Origin: Akkermansiaceae bacterium
Lineage (GTDB): Bacteria; Verrucomicrobiota; Verrucomicrobiia; Verrucomicrobiales; Akkermansiaceae
Direction: 5' to 3'
DNA length: 32,985 nucleotides
Assembly: GCA_022424905.1 (NCBI GenBank)
Contig: JAKMGP010000172.1
Location: 1 to 32,985 of the forward strand
The notes beneath the pieces are model-generated. The model searched no databases. It had not been told where the DNA came from and saw only the letters and a list, made by a program, of their open reading frames with translations. Shown one piece after another: positions 18,468 to 27,929 of this stretch. The stretch's first letter is position 1; every line of letters starts with the position of its first letter. A program made the position numbers and the translations under genes.

Positions 18468-21400
18468 TTAAGCAATGCCATGATGCTCTTGGAGCGAAGT
18501 TACGGTTAGCTCGTTTTCTAAGAGAGCGCGGATTGCTTTTACGCTAGCTTCTGCGGCAGCGAGGTTCGTGCAGTGACTGATTTTATGTTGCACAGCACCA
18601 GAGCGGATTTTGACTTCATCTTCGCGGGCTTCGTGGCCGCTTGGAGTGTTGATGATGAATTGGATATCACCGTTTTTCATCATGTCGATGACATTAGGGC
18701 GCTTGTGCTCTGCCAGTTTGTAGAGACGCTCGACCTTGATGCTCTCATCATTGAAACTCTTATAGGTTCCGCCAGTGGCGTGGATTTTGAAACCGAGTTC
18801 GGCGAGTTCTCTGGCCACAGGAATTGCTCGTTCTTTGTCACGATCGTTGACAGAAAAGAAGACGTTCCCTTCTTTGGGTAGCGGGTTAAAGGCACTCATC
18901 TGAGACTTGGCATAGGCCATACCTAGGTTGGAGTCAGCTCCCATGACTTCGCCAGTAGATTTCATTTCTGGTCCGAGAACAATATCGATCCCAGGGAAGC
19001 GCCCCCACGGGAAGACGGCCTCTTTCACGCAGAAGCAAGGGGGAAGAATCTCCTCGGTGAAGCCAAGATCAACAAGCTTCTCCCCAACCATAATTTTAGC
19101 GGCTAGTTTGGCGAGAGGAACCCCGATGGATTTTGAAACGAAGGGAACGGTGCGGCTGGCACGCGGATTCACTTCGATGACATAAAGTTCGTCATCTTTA
19201 ATGGCGAATTGGATGTTCATTAACCCCCGGACTTCAAGTTCTTTAGCAAGAGACTTTGCCCCTACAAGGATTTCGCTTTTGATTTTGTCGGAGAGGCTGA
19301 ACGCGGGAATCACACAAGCGGAATCACCAGAATGAATTCCGGCTTGTTCGATATGTTCCATGATTGCTCCAACAACAGAGGTGTCTCCGTCTGAAATGCA
19401 ATCGACATCGATCTCGGTGGCATTTTCGAGGAAGCGATCGACAAGAATTGGGCGATCCGGAGCGACATCAGTAGCGTTGCGGATGTAGTGGCGAAGTTCG
19501 TCGTCGTTATAGACGATCATCATACCGCGACCACCGAGGACGAAACTAGGACGGACAAGGACGGGGTAGCCAATACGCTCGGCGATTGCAACGGCCTCGT
19601 CCTCGGAAATTGCAGTGCCGGCTTCAGCTTGTTTAAGGCCAATTTTATCAAGAAGAGCTGAGAAGAATTTGCGATCTTCGGCTAGTTCGATGGACTTGGG
19701 TGAGGTGCCAATAATAGGCACGCCGTGGCGCTCGAGATCGGCCGCAAGGTTGAGAGGTGTTTGGCCACCAAATTGCACAATAACCCCATCGGGCTTTTCT
19801 TGATCGCAAATGTTCAGCACATCCTCGAGAGTGAGTGGTTCGAAGTAGAGCTTGTCCGAGGTATCGTAGTCCGTAGAGACGGTCTCGGGGTTTGAGTTGA
19901 CCATCACGGATTCGTAGCCGAGTTCGCGGAGAGCGAAAGAAGCATGCACGCAGCAGTAGTCGAACTCAATGCCTTGGCCAATACGATTAGGGCCACCTCC
20001 GAGGATGACAATTTTCTTTTTGTCGGTCTCGCGGGCTTCGTTTTCGTCACCGTAAGTTGAATAGTAATAAGGAGTGGCGGCTTCAAACTCGGCGGCGCAG
20101 GTGTCCACGAGGCGGTAAGTTGGAATAATGCCTTTCTCCTTACGCGCAGCTCTGACTTCGTCTTGGCTGATTCCGCGAGCGTGGGCAATCTGGACATCGG
20201 AAAATCCAAGCTTTTTTGCGGTCCTTAAATCGAGGTTGGAGAGGTCTTTTCCTTCCTCAACAATAATGCGCATGTTCTCAAGGAACCATGGGTCGATTTG
20301 AGTGGCATCGAAGATTTCTTCGATCGTCCAGCCTTGCTCGAAGGCGACCTTGAGCCAGAAGATACGCTCAGCATTTGGGACATGGAGTTTGCGTTCCACT
20401 TGTTCGCGTGAGGCTTCGGGGTCCTTACCGTCGAAGCCGAAACCAAAACGCCCAGTTTCGAGCGAACGGAGTGATTTTTGGAGTGATTCTTTAAAAGTCC
20501 GGCCGATTGACATGGCTTCTCCAACGGCCTTCATAGAGGTAGTGAGGACGGGATCAGCAGTGGGAAATTTCTCGAAAGTGAAGCGAGGAACCTTGGTGAC
20601 TACGTAGTCGATGGTTGGCTCGAATGAGGCCGGAGTCTCGCGAGTGATGTCATTTGGGAGCTCGTCGAGAGTATATCCGACAGCAAGCTTAGCTGCAATT
20701 TTGGCGATTGGGAATCCAGTGGCTTTTGAGGCGAGTGCAGAAGAGCGGCTGACGCGCGGGTTCATTTCAATTACAATGCAGCGGCCAGTCTTGGGATCGA
20801 CGGAGAATTGAATATTCGAGCCGCCAGTTTCAACGCCGATTTCACGAATCACAGCGAAGCTTGCATCGCGCATGATCTGGTATTCGCGATCCGAAAGAGT
20901 CTGCGCGGGGGCCACCGTAATCGAGTCACCGGTGTGAACACCCATAGGGTCAAGGTTTTCGATGGAGCAAATGACAACGCAGTTGTCCGCGTGGTCACGC
21001 ATGACTTCCATTTCGTATTCTTTCCAACCGAGAAGGCATTCTTCGACGAGGACTTCGGTAGTGGGCGAAAGGTCGAGACCGCGGTGAACGATCATTTCGA
21101 ATTCCTCCTTGTTGTAGGCGATGCCGCCACCGGTCCCGCCGAGAGTGAAGGCGGGCCGTATGACGAGTGGCATAGAGCCAATTTTATCGGCGATGATCTT
21201 GGCCTCTTCCATGGAGTGGGCAACGCCGGAGGTTGGAAGATCGAGACCGATCTTGATCATGGCGTCTTTAAACCGTTGTCGGTTTTCACCCTTGTCAATG
21301 GCGTCGGCGTTTGCCCCGATCATTTTGACGCCGAGCTTGTCAAGCGTGCCGGCATGGAAGAGATCCATGGAAACATTGAGTGCGGTCTGGCCCCCAAGGG

Positions 21401-21665
21401 TGGGAAGAAGAGCGTCAGGCTGCTCTTTAATAATAATTTTCTCAATGACATCAGGCGTGATCGGCTCGATGTAGGTCCGCTCGGCAAACTGCGGATCGGT
21501 CATGATGGTGGCTGGATTGGAGTTTACTAAAACGACCTCGTAACCTTCTTCGCGGAGCGCCTTGCAAGCTTGTGTGCCGGAGTAGTCAAATTCACATCCT
21601 TGTCCGATGACAATGGGGCCTGCTCCTACGACGAGAATTTTTTTGATGCTGGTATTCTTCGGCAT
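18468..21665 (-). CDS. carB: Carbamoyl-phosphate synthase large subunit
   Basis: Makes carbamoyl phosphate from ammonia (channelled from glutamine by CarA), bicarbonate and two ATP, for pyrimidine and arginine synthesis in the cytosol. The 1065 aa show the full duplicated architecture. First half: [19 protein letters not shown] and [10 protein letters not shown], then an ATP-grasp domain ([12 protein letters not shown]). An oligomerisation region follows at about 400-550. Second half: [19 protein letters not shown] and [11 protein letters not shown], then a second ATP-grasp domain ([11 protein letters not shown]). The C-terminal MGS-like allosteric domain (about 936-1065) includes [16 protein letters not shown] 21665 has no Shine-Dalgarno but an A-rich leader. 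carA is not adjacent on either side. Very high confidence in identity. Confidence 0.98.
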   Translation of the reverse strand: MPKNTSIKKILVVGAGPIVIGQGCEFDYSGTQACKALREEGYEVVLVNSNPATIMTDPQFAERTYIEPITPDVIEKIIIKEQPDALLPTLGGQTALNVSMDLFHAGTLDKLGVKMIGANADAIDKGENRQRFKDAMIKIGLDLPTSGVAHSMEEAKIIADKIGSMPLVIRPAFTLGGTGGGIAYNKEEFEMIVHRGLDLSPTTEVLVEECLLGWKEYEMEVMRDHADNCVVICSIENLDPMGVHTGDSITVAPAQTLSDREYQIMRDASFAVIREIGVETGGSNIQFSVDPKTGRCIVIEMNPRVSRSSALASKATGFPIAKIAAKLAVGYTLDELPNDITRETPASFEPTIDYVVTKVPRFTFEKFPTADPVLTTSMKAVGEAMSIGRTFKESLQKSLRSLETGRFGFGFDGKDPEASREQVERKLHVPNAERIFWLKVAFEQGWTIEEIFDATQIDPWFLENMRIIVEEGKDLSNLDLRTAKKLGFSDVQIAHARGISQDEVRAARKEKGIIPTYRLVDTCAAEFEAATPYYYSTYGDENEARETDKKKIVILGGGPNRIGQGIEFDYCCVHASFALRELGYESVMVNSNPETVSTDYDTSDKLYFEPLTLEDVLNICDQEKPDGVIVQFGGQTPLNLAADLERHGVPIIGTSPKSIELAEDRKFFSALLDKIGLKQAEAGTAISEDEAVAIAERIGYPVLVRPSFVLGGRGMMIVYNDDELRHYIRNATDVAPDRPILVDRFLENATEIDVDCISDGDTSVVGAIMEHIEQAGIHSGDSACVIPAFSLSDKIKSEILVGAKSLAKELEVRGLMNIQFAIKDDELYVIEVNPRASRTVPFVSKSIGVPLAKLAAKIMVGEKLVDLGFTEEILPPCFCVKEAVFPWGRFPGIDIVLGPEMKSTGEVMGADSNLGMAYAKSQMSAFNPLPKEGNVFFSVNDRDKERAIPVARELAELGFKIHATGGTYKSFNDESIKVERLYKLAEHKRPNVIDMMKNGDIQFIINTPSGHEAREDEVKIRSGAVQHKISHCTNLAAAEASVKAIRALLENELTVTSLQEHHGIA

Positions 21666-22001
21666 TTTTTAAAGCGGTGGGGCTAAAACTTCGTGTATCT
21701 GCCAAGGGCGCGAGGTTTTGTAAAGAGTGATCGCTTTTTCGGGGGCTTAAGATGCAAAAAAGCTTGGCCTCTTGCGAATATGACCTGTTTTATGGAAATC
21801 GATGCCCCTGCTTTCGGAGTGAGAGCGAAGGCATTTTAAGAAGGTAGAACGATAGAGGTTTTCATACAGTGATGCTTTGACATCGCAGTGTTCTCTGGAG
21901 CAGCGCTACTTTTGAAACTCTGTTTGGACCAGGGTGATTTTTGCGAACAATTTTTTTTGAGAAGGATTTTGGATTGAGTCTATGGCTTTTGGAGGTCAGG
22001 G
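21666..22001. other. 336-bp divergent intergenic region (carB / acyltransferase)
   Basis: No convincing gene. It must carry the carB promoter leftward and the acyltransferase promoter rightward. On the minus strand TTTACA (plus 21719-21724) lies 17 bp from CAGATA (plus 21696-21701), a possible but weak sigma70-type pair for carB. The right end has a strong ribosome binding site. A 19-codon reading frame at 21780-21839 has no support. No riboswitch, PyrR-type hairpin or dif-like site was recognised. Confidence 0.5.
21991..21996 (+). promoter_or_regulatory. Strong ribosome binding site of the acyltransferase
   Basis: GGAGGT, 5 nt before ATG 22002. It is the best Shine-Dalgarno match in the window and decides this start over the in-frame ATGs at 22011 and 22014. 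Confidence 0.8.
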
Positions 22002-24008
22002 ATGGGGTGGATGATGACGAAGCACTACCGCCCGGAAATCGATGGCCTTCGCGCTATTTCGGTGATTGGAGTGGTTTTGTTCCACCTCGAGCTGGGTTTT
22101 CCTGGCGGTTTTGTGGGGGTCGACGTCTTCTTTGTAATTTCGGGTTATCTCATCACAGGGATTCTCCTCCGACAACTCGGTGAAGATCGGTTCTCTCTGA
22201 TGGAGTTTTGGGCGCGGAGAGTTCGCCGAATCGTTCCGGCCGCCATGGTAATGGTGGTTGGGGCTCTTCTGATTGGTGCATTCCTGCAAACTCCGGAGCG
22301 CTACGCCTCCTTGGCTCGGAGCGCAATGGCTCATGTCCTAATGGCGTCGAATTGCTACTTCACTCGCGATCAAGGCTATTTCGCCGAAAAATCCGACTAT
22401 GAACCGCTCCTTCACACCTGGTCGCTTTCGGTTGAAGAACAATTTTATCTGATCTTTCCTCTTATTGTTTGCTTCGTGTGGAAGCGGGCTCCGCAACGGC
22501 TCGTTCTCGTCTTAATAAGCGCTGCCTTGATTTCTTTCAGTTGGAGTTGGTTCGAAGTTGTTAATAATCCCAAGTGGGCCTTTTTCCTTCTTCCCGCCCG
22601 TGGCTGGGAACTCCTTGTGGGAGCGCTCTTGGCGATTCTGCCTCAAAAGACAATGCGCTCTTTTTGCGATGAAGCTTGGGCTGGGTTGGGCCTCGTCTTG
22701 GTGTTAGCTCCCATGTTCTTTTTTGATCGGCAAACCGCTTTTCCTGGTCCTGCCGCTCTGGCCCCGGTTCTCGGAGCAGTTCTTCTTATTTGGACTGGTG
22801 GAAGCACAAAAGTTGGCAAGTTGCTGGGCTGGAGAGCTTTAGTTAAGATTGGTCTTATTTCTTACTCGCTCTACCTGTGGCACTGGCCTTTTGTGGTTTT
22901 TGCTCGCGAAATGATACTTGAGCTGACGCCTACTTGGAAGATTTCGCTACTGGTTGCATCACTTCTGGCTGGTTACTCTTCTTGGCGATGGGTCGAGATG
23001 CCTTTCCGTTCGGGGTTTCTTTTGGCCACGCGGAGGCGGTCTTTGATCTTCGGGATGACATCGGCAGTGATTCTTTTTGTAATTGCCTTCTCCGTTAAAG
23101 CTAGCGGCGGATTTCCTTCAAGGCTACCCGCTGAACTGAGGCTCATTATTTCCGATATCACCTGGAATGGTGCCGAATACACGAGTGCGAAAAGCGAGGC
23201 AATTCCTATCGGTTTTCAGGATGACGGACCGGTGGATTTTGTCTTGTGGGGAGATAGCCATGGCGCTTCGGCAGCGCCCGCTGTTAATGTAGTGGCGACC
23301 GATTTTAAGCTCAAAGGTCACGCGTATCTTAATAATGGAACGCCTCCCGTGACTGGCCTCTGGTTCGCCGACATGCATGCAGCCGCAGCTGCAGAAATGG
23401 TCGCTTTAAACGAAAGGGTGCTCGCTGAAATTATCGACTCGAAACCAATGGCTGTTTTCCTTGTAGGACGATGGGTGGCGCGTTGCGAAGGTTACAATGA
23501 AGCGGAAATGGTTGGCGAACCCGACAGCCTCCGATTCACCACTATGTTAGTCGACTCGATGATTCCTGAGCCGACTTTTAAAGAGGCGAGTAGTGCCCTT
23601 GCTCGACAAATCAAAGCGATGGGAGCAAGACTTGCGGTTCACGGGATTAAACTCGTCATTTTTCAACAGGTTCCCGAAAGCAACGAAAGTCGGACTGCCT
23701 CGCGATTTTATTCCATGAAACGTTTCTCCGGGACATCAAAAGTCCCTCAATTCACGACGACTAAAGATGAATTTTTAAAGCGGCAGGAACGCACGATGAA
23801 GCTCCTTGAAAATCAGACCACCGAAAATATCAGTGTTATCGACGCGAGCAGTCGATTCTTTTTCGGGAATCATGATCAGCTCAAAGTTTATGCTGAACGA
23901 TCCTACTATCGCGATGAGGACCACCTTACCCGGGCTGGCGCAATGCACTACTTAGAGCCAGCTTTCAAAAAGTTTATGAGCTGGATCCCACGCGAAGAAT
24001 CGAAATAA
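22002..24008 (+). CDS. OafA/YrhL-like membrane acyltransferase with C-terminal SGNH domain
   Basis: Integral membrane O-acyltransferase (acyltransferase_3 family), 668 aa, expected to move acetyl or similar groups onto surface polysaccharide or LPS sugars. It opens with YRPEIDGLRAISVIGVVLFH and GGFVGVDVFFVISGYLIT, the family signature with the conserved His and the first helices. Then come FWARRVRRIVPAA, TWSLSVEEQFYLIFPL and roughly ten hydrophobic segments up to about residue 365 (SYSLYLWHWPFVVFAREM inside). The periplasmic C-terminal part is an SGNH domain: VLWGDSHG with Ser419 and DEDHLTRAG with D640/H641, a layout seen in OafA. It is monocistronic with a strong ribosome binding site; its last 35 bp overlap the 3' end of the convergent GNAT gene. 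Confidence 0.93.
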   Translation: MGWMMTKHYRPEIDGLRAISVIGVVLFHLELGFPGGFVGVDVFFVISGYLITGILLRQLGEDRFSLMEFWARRVRRIVPAAMVMVVGALLIGAFLQTPERYASLARSAMAHVLMASNCYFTRDQGYFAEKSDYEPLLHTWSLSVEEQFYLIFPLIVCFVWKRAPQRLVLVLISAALISFSWSWFEVVNNPKWAFFLLPARGWELLVGALLAILPQKTMRSFCDEAWAGLGLVLVLAPMFFFDRQTAFPGPAALAPVLGAVLLIWTGGSTKVGKLLGWRALVKIGLISYSLYLWHWPFVVFAREMILELTPTWKISLLVASLLAGYSSWRWVEMPFRSGFLLATRRRSLIFGMTSAVILFVIAFSVKASGGFPSRLPAELRLIISDITWNGAEYTSAKSEAIPIGFQDDGPVDFVLWGDSHGASAAPAVNVVATDFKLKGHAYLNNGTPPVTGLWFADMHAAAAAEMVALNERVLAEIIDSKPMAVFLVGRWVARCEGYNEAEMVGEPDSLRFTTMLVDSMIPEPTFKEASSALARQIKAMGARLAVHGIKLVIFQQVPESNESRTASRFYSMKRFSGTSKVPQFTTTKDEFLKRQERTMKLLENQTTENISVIDASSRFFFGNHDQLKVYAERSYYRDEDHLTRAGAMHYLEPAFKKFMSWIPREESK

Positions 24009-24477
24009 CTAGACCACGCTTTTCACCAAACACCTCGGCAATTTCTTTCAAATGTCCCGAATCTTTGAAGCCTAATTTTTCGTTCACTCGCCGCGAAGCT
24101 TCATTGTGATCAAAGTAAAAGCTTAGGAGATTCTCTACGCCCAGCCGAGGACACTCCGTGATCATCTTTTTCTTGAGACGAGTTCCAAGACCTTGCCCTT
24201 GATGGCTTGGGCAAATATAGGTGCTGATTTCAGCTGTTTTATCGTAAGCTGGCCGACCCGCGTAAAATGACCGCAGATAGACGCACGCGACCACCTTGCC
24301 TTCATCTTCTGCCACCCAGCATGGTCGCCGATCTGGATCAAATTCCTGAAACCAAGCCCACCGCTCTTTCACCGTTACGGGCACCAAGTCAGCGGTCGCT
24401 TTCCCGCCTGAAATCGAATCGTTATAAATCGAAACAATCGCAGGAAGATCGGCGTCAGTGGCATCGCGAATGATCAT
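23974..24477 (-). CDS. GNAT N-acetyltransferase, phosphinothricin-acetyltransferase-like
   Basis: Cytosolic acetyl-CoA-dependent acetyltransferase of 167 aa. The start MIIRDATDADLPAIVSIYND is the typical opening of the Pat/YncA group (amino-acid and glutamate-analogue acetyltransferases). Motif A is TYICPSHQGQGLGTRL (86-101) with the Q-x-x-G-x-G/A pyrophosphate loop. FYFDHNEASRRVNEKLGFKDSGHL (about 124-147) is motif B with the N-x-x-S-x-x-x-x-E-K-L-G-F pattern. The substrate is not determined; methionine-derivative or phosphinothricin-like amino acids are usual for the group. It overlaps the acyltransferase tail to tail by 35 bp and diverges from the ligase gene across 62 bp. Confidence 0.88.
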   Translation of the reverse strand: MIIRDATDADLPAIVSIYNDSISGGKATADLVPVTVKERWAWFQEFDPDRRPCWVAEDEGKVVACVYLRSFYAGRPAYDKTAEISTYICPSHQGQGLGTRLKKKMITECPRLGVENLLSFYFDHNEASRRVNEKLGFKDSGHLKEIAEVFGEKRGLVISILRVGSSS

Positions 24478-24539
24478 CGGCTAGAGTGTATCAAGCAACT
24501 TCCCATTCGCAAATCAAAGGCTAGGTCTTACTGTGCCGC

Positions 24540-27170
24540 GTGCCACTTAGGTTTGATCCCAAATCGCTCCACTTTCCAGATCTAGGAATGTGGCTTGATC
24601 CACATCGGCCAAGGCCCTTTGCTTTCGTCTCGCACGGCCACGCTGACCATTTTGCACGACACCAACGCGTGCTTTGCTCACCTGGCACTGGCCACATCCT
24701 CGTTAAACGCTACGGCGTCAAAGCCTCGACAATTGAAGCGCTCGATTGGGGTGAGCAAAGAATTATTAACGACCACCACATCACCCTCTATCCTGCTGGT
24801 CATATCACAGGATCGGCCATGATTCGAATCGAGGGCCCGGATCAATCGGTCCTTTACACCGGTGACTTTAAAACTCGATCTTCTCATACTGCCGAAATCG
24901 CGGAGTTCCCGAAGTCAGACATTCTCATCATGGAGACCACCTTCGGGCGACCGCAGTTCGTCTTCCCGCCAACCGATGAGATTGAAAAAGATATCTCCCG
25001 CTTCGCTCGTGAGACTCTCGACGACGGGGAAACGCCTGTCTTTCTTGCTTATTCGCTCGGTAAAGCTCAGGAAGCTCTCGCCATTTTACACAATGCCGGA
25101 ATTGAAACGGTCGTGCACAAAACAGTTTTCGAAATGACGCAAGCTTGTCGCGACCTTAAAGTCGATTTGCCCAAACCTGTTCTCTTAGAAAAAAATATTC
25201 CGCCTGGAGTTGCTATCATTGCCCCGCCCAATGCTGTGCGGGCGCGCGTGATTCGCAGTCACAAAAAACGTCGGACTGCCATGCTCAGCGGATGGGCCCT
25301 TACTCCTGGTTCGCAATACCGTTACCAAGTTGATCAAGTCTTCCCACTTTCCGATCACGCTGATTACCCTGGCCTCCTCGAGTCAGTCGAAAAAGTCTCC
25401 CCTTCCCTAGTCTATACTCTACACGGTAGCACTCGCAAATTCGCCCGTGATCTCCGGGCCAGAGGCATCGAAGCATGGTCGATTTATGGCGACGACCAAC
25501 TCGAGCTCCTCGAATCTGCTTCTCCTGAACTTCCGCTCAAAAAAGAGCTTCCACGGCCTTCCTCCGATCTTCGTGAACTCAGCGAACTTCTCGAATCGCT
25601 TACCACTACCGCCTCTCGACTTAAGAAAATCGAACTTCTCTCGATTTTTCTCCAAGATCGCACCAACCAAGAACTACCGGTTGTTACTCGTTGGCTCAGC
25701 GGATCTGGTATCACTCATCTCGGCAATGTCATGATCCGGCAAGCCCTCCTCGAAGTCACCGGTTTCCCCCTCGCTAAATACAAAACTGTCTCTGCAAGCC
25801 AAAATGACTCCGCTCGCACTGCGAGACTTCTTCTGGAAGAAGCACCCCTTAATCCCCTTGCTCATTCCTTCAAAGAAGTTGCTACGCATTTCGACCAACT
25901 GCGTAGAGCTAATGGCGCCCTTGCTAAAACTCAGCTCCTCTCATGTTATCTCTACCAATGCCATCCGGCGGAAGGCGAGACTATGGTCCGGCTCCTCACC
26001 GGCGGGCTTCGCGCCGGAGCTAAGGAAGGACTTTATGAAGAAGCTGTGGCTCAGGCTTTTGATGTATCGCACTCGGATATTCGCTATGCCTCGATGCTCA
26101 CCGGCGATCTTGGCGAGGTCGCTATCGCAGCAAAAAATAAAACACTCGCTGAGATCCAATTGCGGCCTGGCACGCCTATCAAACCGATGTTGGCTTCTCC
26201 CACTGAAGCTGCGGAAGACATTATCAAATGGCACGATAGCAAAGATATCCCACTTTGGCTTGAGCCAAAGTACGATGGGATTCGGAGCCAACTTCATGTT
26301 ACTTCAGATGGGGCTCATCTTTTTTCTCGTGATCTGCGCTCACTTGATGATGAATTCCCCGAGATCCTTGAGGCTGCTCGGACCCTTCCCCCATGCCTTT
26401 TAGATGGTGAACTCATCGCCTACGCGGAAGGAAAACGGCTTACTTTTTTCGACCTCCAAAAACGACTTGGCCGGAAGAAAATTCAGGGTGATCTCTTTCT
26501 TGGAGCCGCCATCCCGGTAAAATTTATGGCCTTCGATTGTCTCTATTCCCAAAGAGCACTCATTGATGCTCCCTTGGAAGAACGCCGGAAAGCCCTCGAA
26601 TCGCTGGAACTCTTCGGCCCCTTTACACTAGTGCCCTTCATTCGTCTCGACGGAGCTGATATCGAAGCTTTGGAGCGAGAATTTAAAAAAGCAATGTCTG
26701 ATGACAATGAAGGACTCATCGCAAAAAATTGCTCATCGAGTTATCAGCCGGGTCGACGAGGTCAGTCATGGAAGAAGCTCAAAGGTGTGATGCCGACTCT
26801 CGATTGTGTTGTTATCGCTGCTCAGCAAGGACATGGAAAACGGTCAGGACTACTATCGGATTACACTTTTGCTGTGAGGGACAAAAAATCCGGCGAACTT
26901 CGGACCCTAGGAAAAGCCTACTCTGGCCTCACGGACGATGAAATTGAAGATCTCACCGACCATTTCCAAAAGACCACGATTGAAAGAATCTCACGACGGG
27001 TCGTGAAAGTCAAACCGACCATCGTGCTGGAAATTGCCTTTGACAAGATTCGTCTCTCAAAGCGCCACGATTCTGGCCTTGCCTTGCGATTCCCGCGGAT
27101 CAAAGCGATCCGGCACGACAAAAATCTGGATGAAATCGACACTCTTCAAACTGCCCAAAAATTACTTTAG
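24540..27170 (+). CDS. Fused MBL-fold DNA exonuclease and ATP-dependent DNA ligase
   Basis: Single 876-aa chain, GTG start (an in-frame TAG at 24522 limits other choices). Residues 1-335 are the ligase-associated metallo-beta-lactamase exonuclease: SHGHADH (H32, H34, D36, H37 metal ligands), PAGHITGSAM, LYTGDFKTR, METTFGRP and PLSDHADYPGLL. Residues about 345-535 are the ligase N-terminal DNA-binding region. Residues 545-760 are the adenylation domain: LEPKYDGIR with nucleophile K577, SRDLRSLDDEFPE, LDGELIAY, MAFDCLY and EGLIAKN, closing with WKKLKG. The rest is an OB fold. In the known four-gene repair cluster (Lhr-type helicase, phosphoesterase, exonuclease, ligase) these are separate genes; here two are joined and the other two are absent nearby. 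Expected role: end processing and sealing in DNA repair. Confidence 0.93.
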   Translation: MPLRFDPKSLHFPDLGMWLDPHRPRPFAFVSHGHADHFARHQRVLCSPGTGHILVKRYGVKASTIEALDWGEQRIINDHHITLYPAGHITGSAMIRIEGPDQSVLYTGDFKTRSSHTAEIAEFPKSDILIMETTFGRPQFVFPPTDEIEKDISRFARETLDDGETPVFLAYSLGKAQEALAILHNAGIETVVHKTVFEMTQACRDLKVDLPKPVLLEKNIPPGVAIIAPPNAVRARVIRSHKKRRTAMLSGWALTPGSQYRYQVDQVFPLSDHADYPGLLESVEKVSPSLVYTLHGSTRKFARDLRARGIEAWSIYGDDQLELLESASPELPLKKELPRPSSDLRELSELLESLTTTASRLKKIELLSIFLQDRTNQELPVVTRWLSGSGITHLGNVMIRQALLEVTGFPLAKYKTVSASQNDSARTARLLLEEAPLNPLAHSFKEVATHFDQLRRANGALAKTQLLSCYLYQCHPAEGETMVRLLTGGLRAGAKEGLYEEAVAQAFDVSHSDIRYASMLTGDLGEVAIAAKNKTLAEIQLRPGTPIKPMLASPTEAAEDIIKWHDSKDIPLWLEPKYDGIRSQLHVTSDGAHLFSRDLRSLDDEFPEILEAARTLPPCLLDGELIAYAEGKRLTFFDLQKRLGRKKIQGDLFLGAAIPVKFMAFDCLYSQRALIDAPLEERRKALESLELFGPFTLVPFIRLDGADIEALEREFKKAMSDDNEGLIAKNCSSSYQPGRRGQSWKKLKGVMPTLDCVVIAAQQGHGKRSGLLSDYTFAVRDKKSGELRTLGKAYSGLTDDEIEDLTDHFQKTTIERISRRVVKVKPTIVLEIAFDKIRLSKRHDSGLALRFPRIKAIRHDKNLDEIDTLQTAQKLL

Positions 27171-27179
27171 ATAGGAGTC

Positions 27180-27911
27180 TTATCGCTTCTTCGCGAGATG
27201 AACTTTCGCTTCTTTTTTCGTTGTGAAGGGATCTGGGTCCACTTCATACCAAGACGATTTCTGGATTCGGTCGCGGTTATAGGGTGGTGCAAAAATATCC
27301 ACTAGCTGTGTCAGTTTTTTTGCTTTTAACCGATGGATATTTCGCGCTTTTGATGTCAATGAGGACACCGAGGTCTTCTTGAGAATCTCGTGGTTCGTTT
27401 CTTTAAGGAGGACATGTTTATGGTCCGGCTTTTCTCCGAGAAGATCGTAATTCCAAGTTTCAATCTCGCCTGAAGCGCAGAGGATTACTCCGGTCATCTC
27501 CGGATGATCGTGGTGAGAAATTTCTTCTTCTTCTTCAAATTGCAAAAGAGTCACGTGGAAGTCGCGCTGTTTTTCGAGAGGTTCAAAATCCACCCGTTTG
27601 TTTCCAAGGCCGCGATGAGCTTTTTTGAATGCTTCTAGCAAATATTCGTCTTTTAAGTTGAGCCGTGAACAAAGTTCTGCCGCTTTGGTGACGTAAGCTG
27701 ATTCATCCCAATCGTCAAGGTGTTGACGGGTTGCTTCTTTTTCGACTGCTTCGAGGAAAGCGTCCCAATTGATCGTTTGCATTTCAGACAAGCGGCCTTG
27801 GCAGGCATTGGCTCGGGTCGCTAAGGCTGTAAGGCTTGGTAGTGCCATCGTCAGCCCTAAAAAACCAGGCAAGGAGGTTCGGATAAAATGTCTGCGATCA
27901 TAATCATCCAT
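27180..27911 (-). CDS. Thiol dioxygenase-like cupin (PCO/ADO type) with Tat signal
   Basis: 243 aa from ATG 27911 (a TTG at 27929 is the alternative and is used for the numbering here). The N-terminus DYDRRHFIRTSLPGFLGL matches a twin-arginine signal, followed by a hydrophobic stretch and Ala-rich end. The rest fits the cysteamine/plant cysteine dioxygenase family (PCO_ADO): FHVTLLQFEEEEEISHHDHP with H140 and H142 as iron ligands, ETWNYDL, then ARNIHRL with H199 as third ligand and VDIFAPPYNRDR. These enzymes add O2 to a thiol to give a sulfinate. Family members usually act in the cytosol, so an exported one is odd. The ORF ends 9 bp from the convergent ligase stop. Confidence 0.72.
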   Translation of the reverse strand: MDDYDRRHFIRTSLPGFLGLTMALPSLTALATRANACQGRLSEMQTINWDAFLEAVEKEATRQHLDDWDESAYVTKAAELCSRLNLKDEYLLEAFKKAHRGLGNKRVDFEPLEKQRDFHVTLLQFEEEEEISHHDHPEMTGVILCASGEIETWNYDLLGEKPDHKHVLLKETNHEILKKTSVSSLTSKARNIHRLKAKKLTQLVDIFAPPYNRDRIQKSSWYEVDPDPFTTKKEAKVHLAKKR

Positions 27912-27929
27912 CGCCAAAATTATTGTCAA

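Noticed and set aside
20808-21530. 240-codon + strand frame opposite carB
   Set aside because: Shadow of a strongly conserved gene; composition and lack of recognisable motifs argue against a real product.
21780-21839. 19-codon ORF in the carB/acyltransferase gap
   Set aside because: No ribosome binding site, no recognisable leader-peptide features, chance length.
21666-24539. dif-like XerC/XerD site near the skew change
   Set aside because: Scanned by eye for the ATAA-spacer-TTATG core in the gaps and around TTATG occurrences; no convincing match, so no site is claimed.
25804-26403. 199-codon frame inside the ligase gene
   Set aside because: Out-of-frame shadow of a coding region whose motifs are intact in the main frame.
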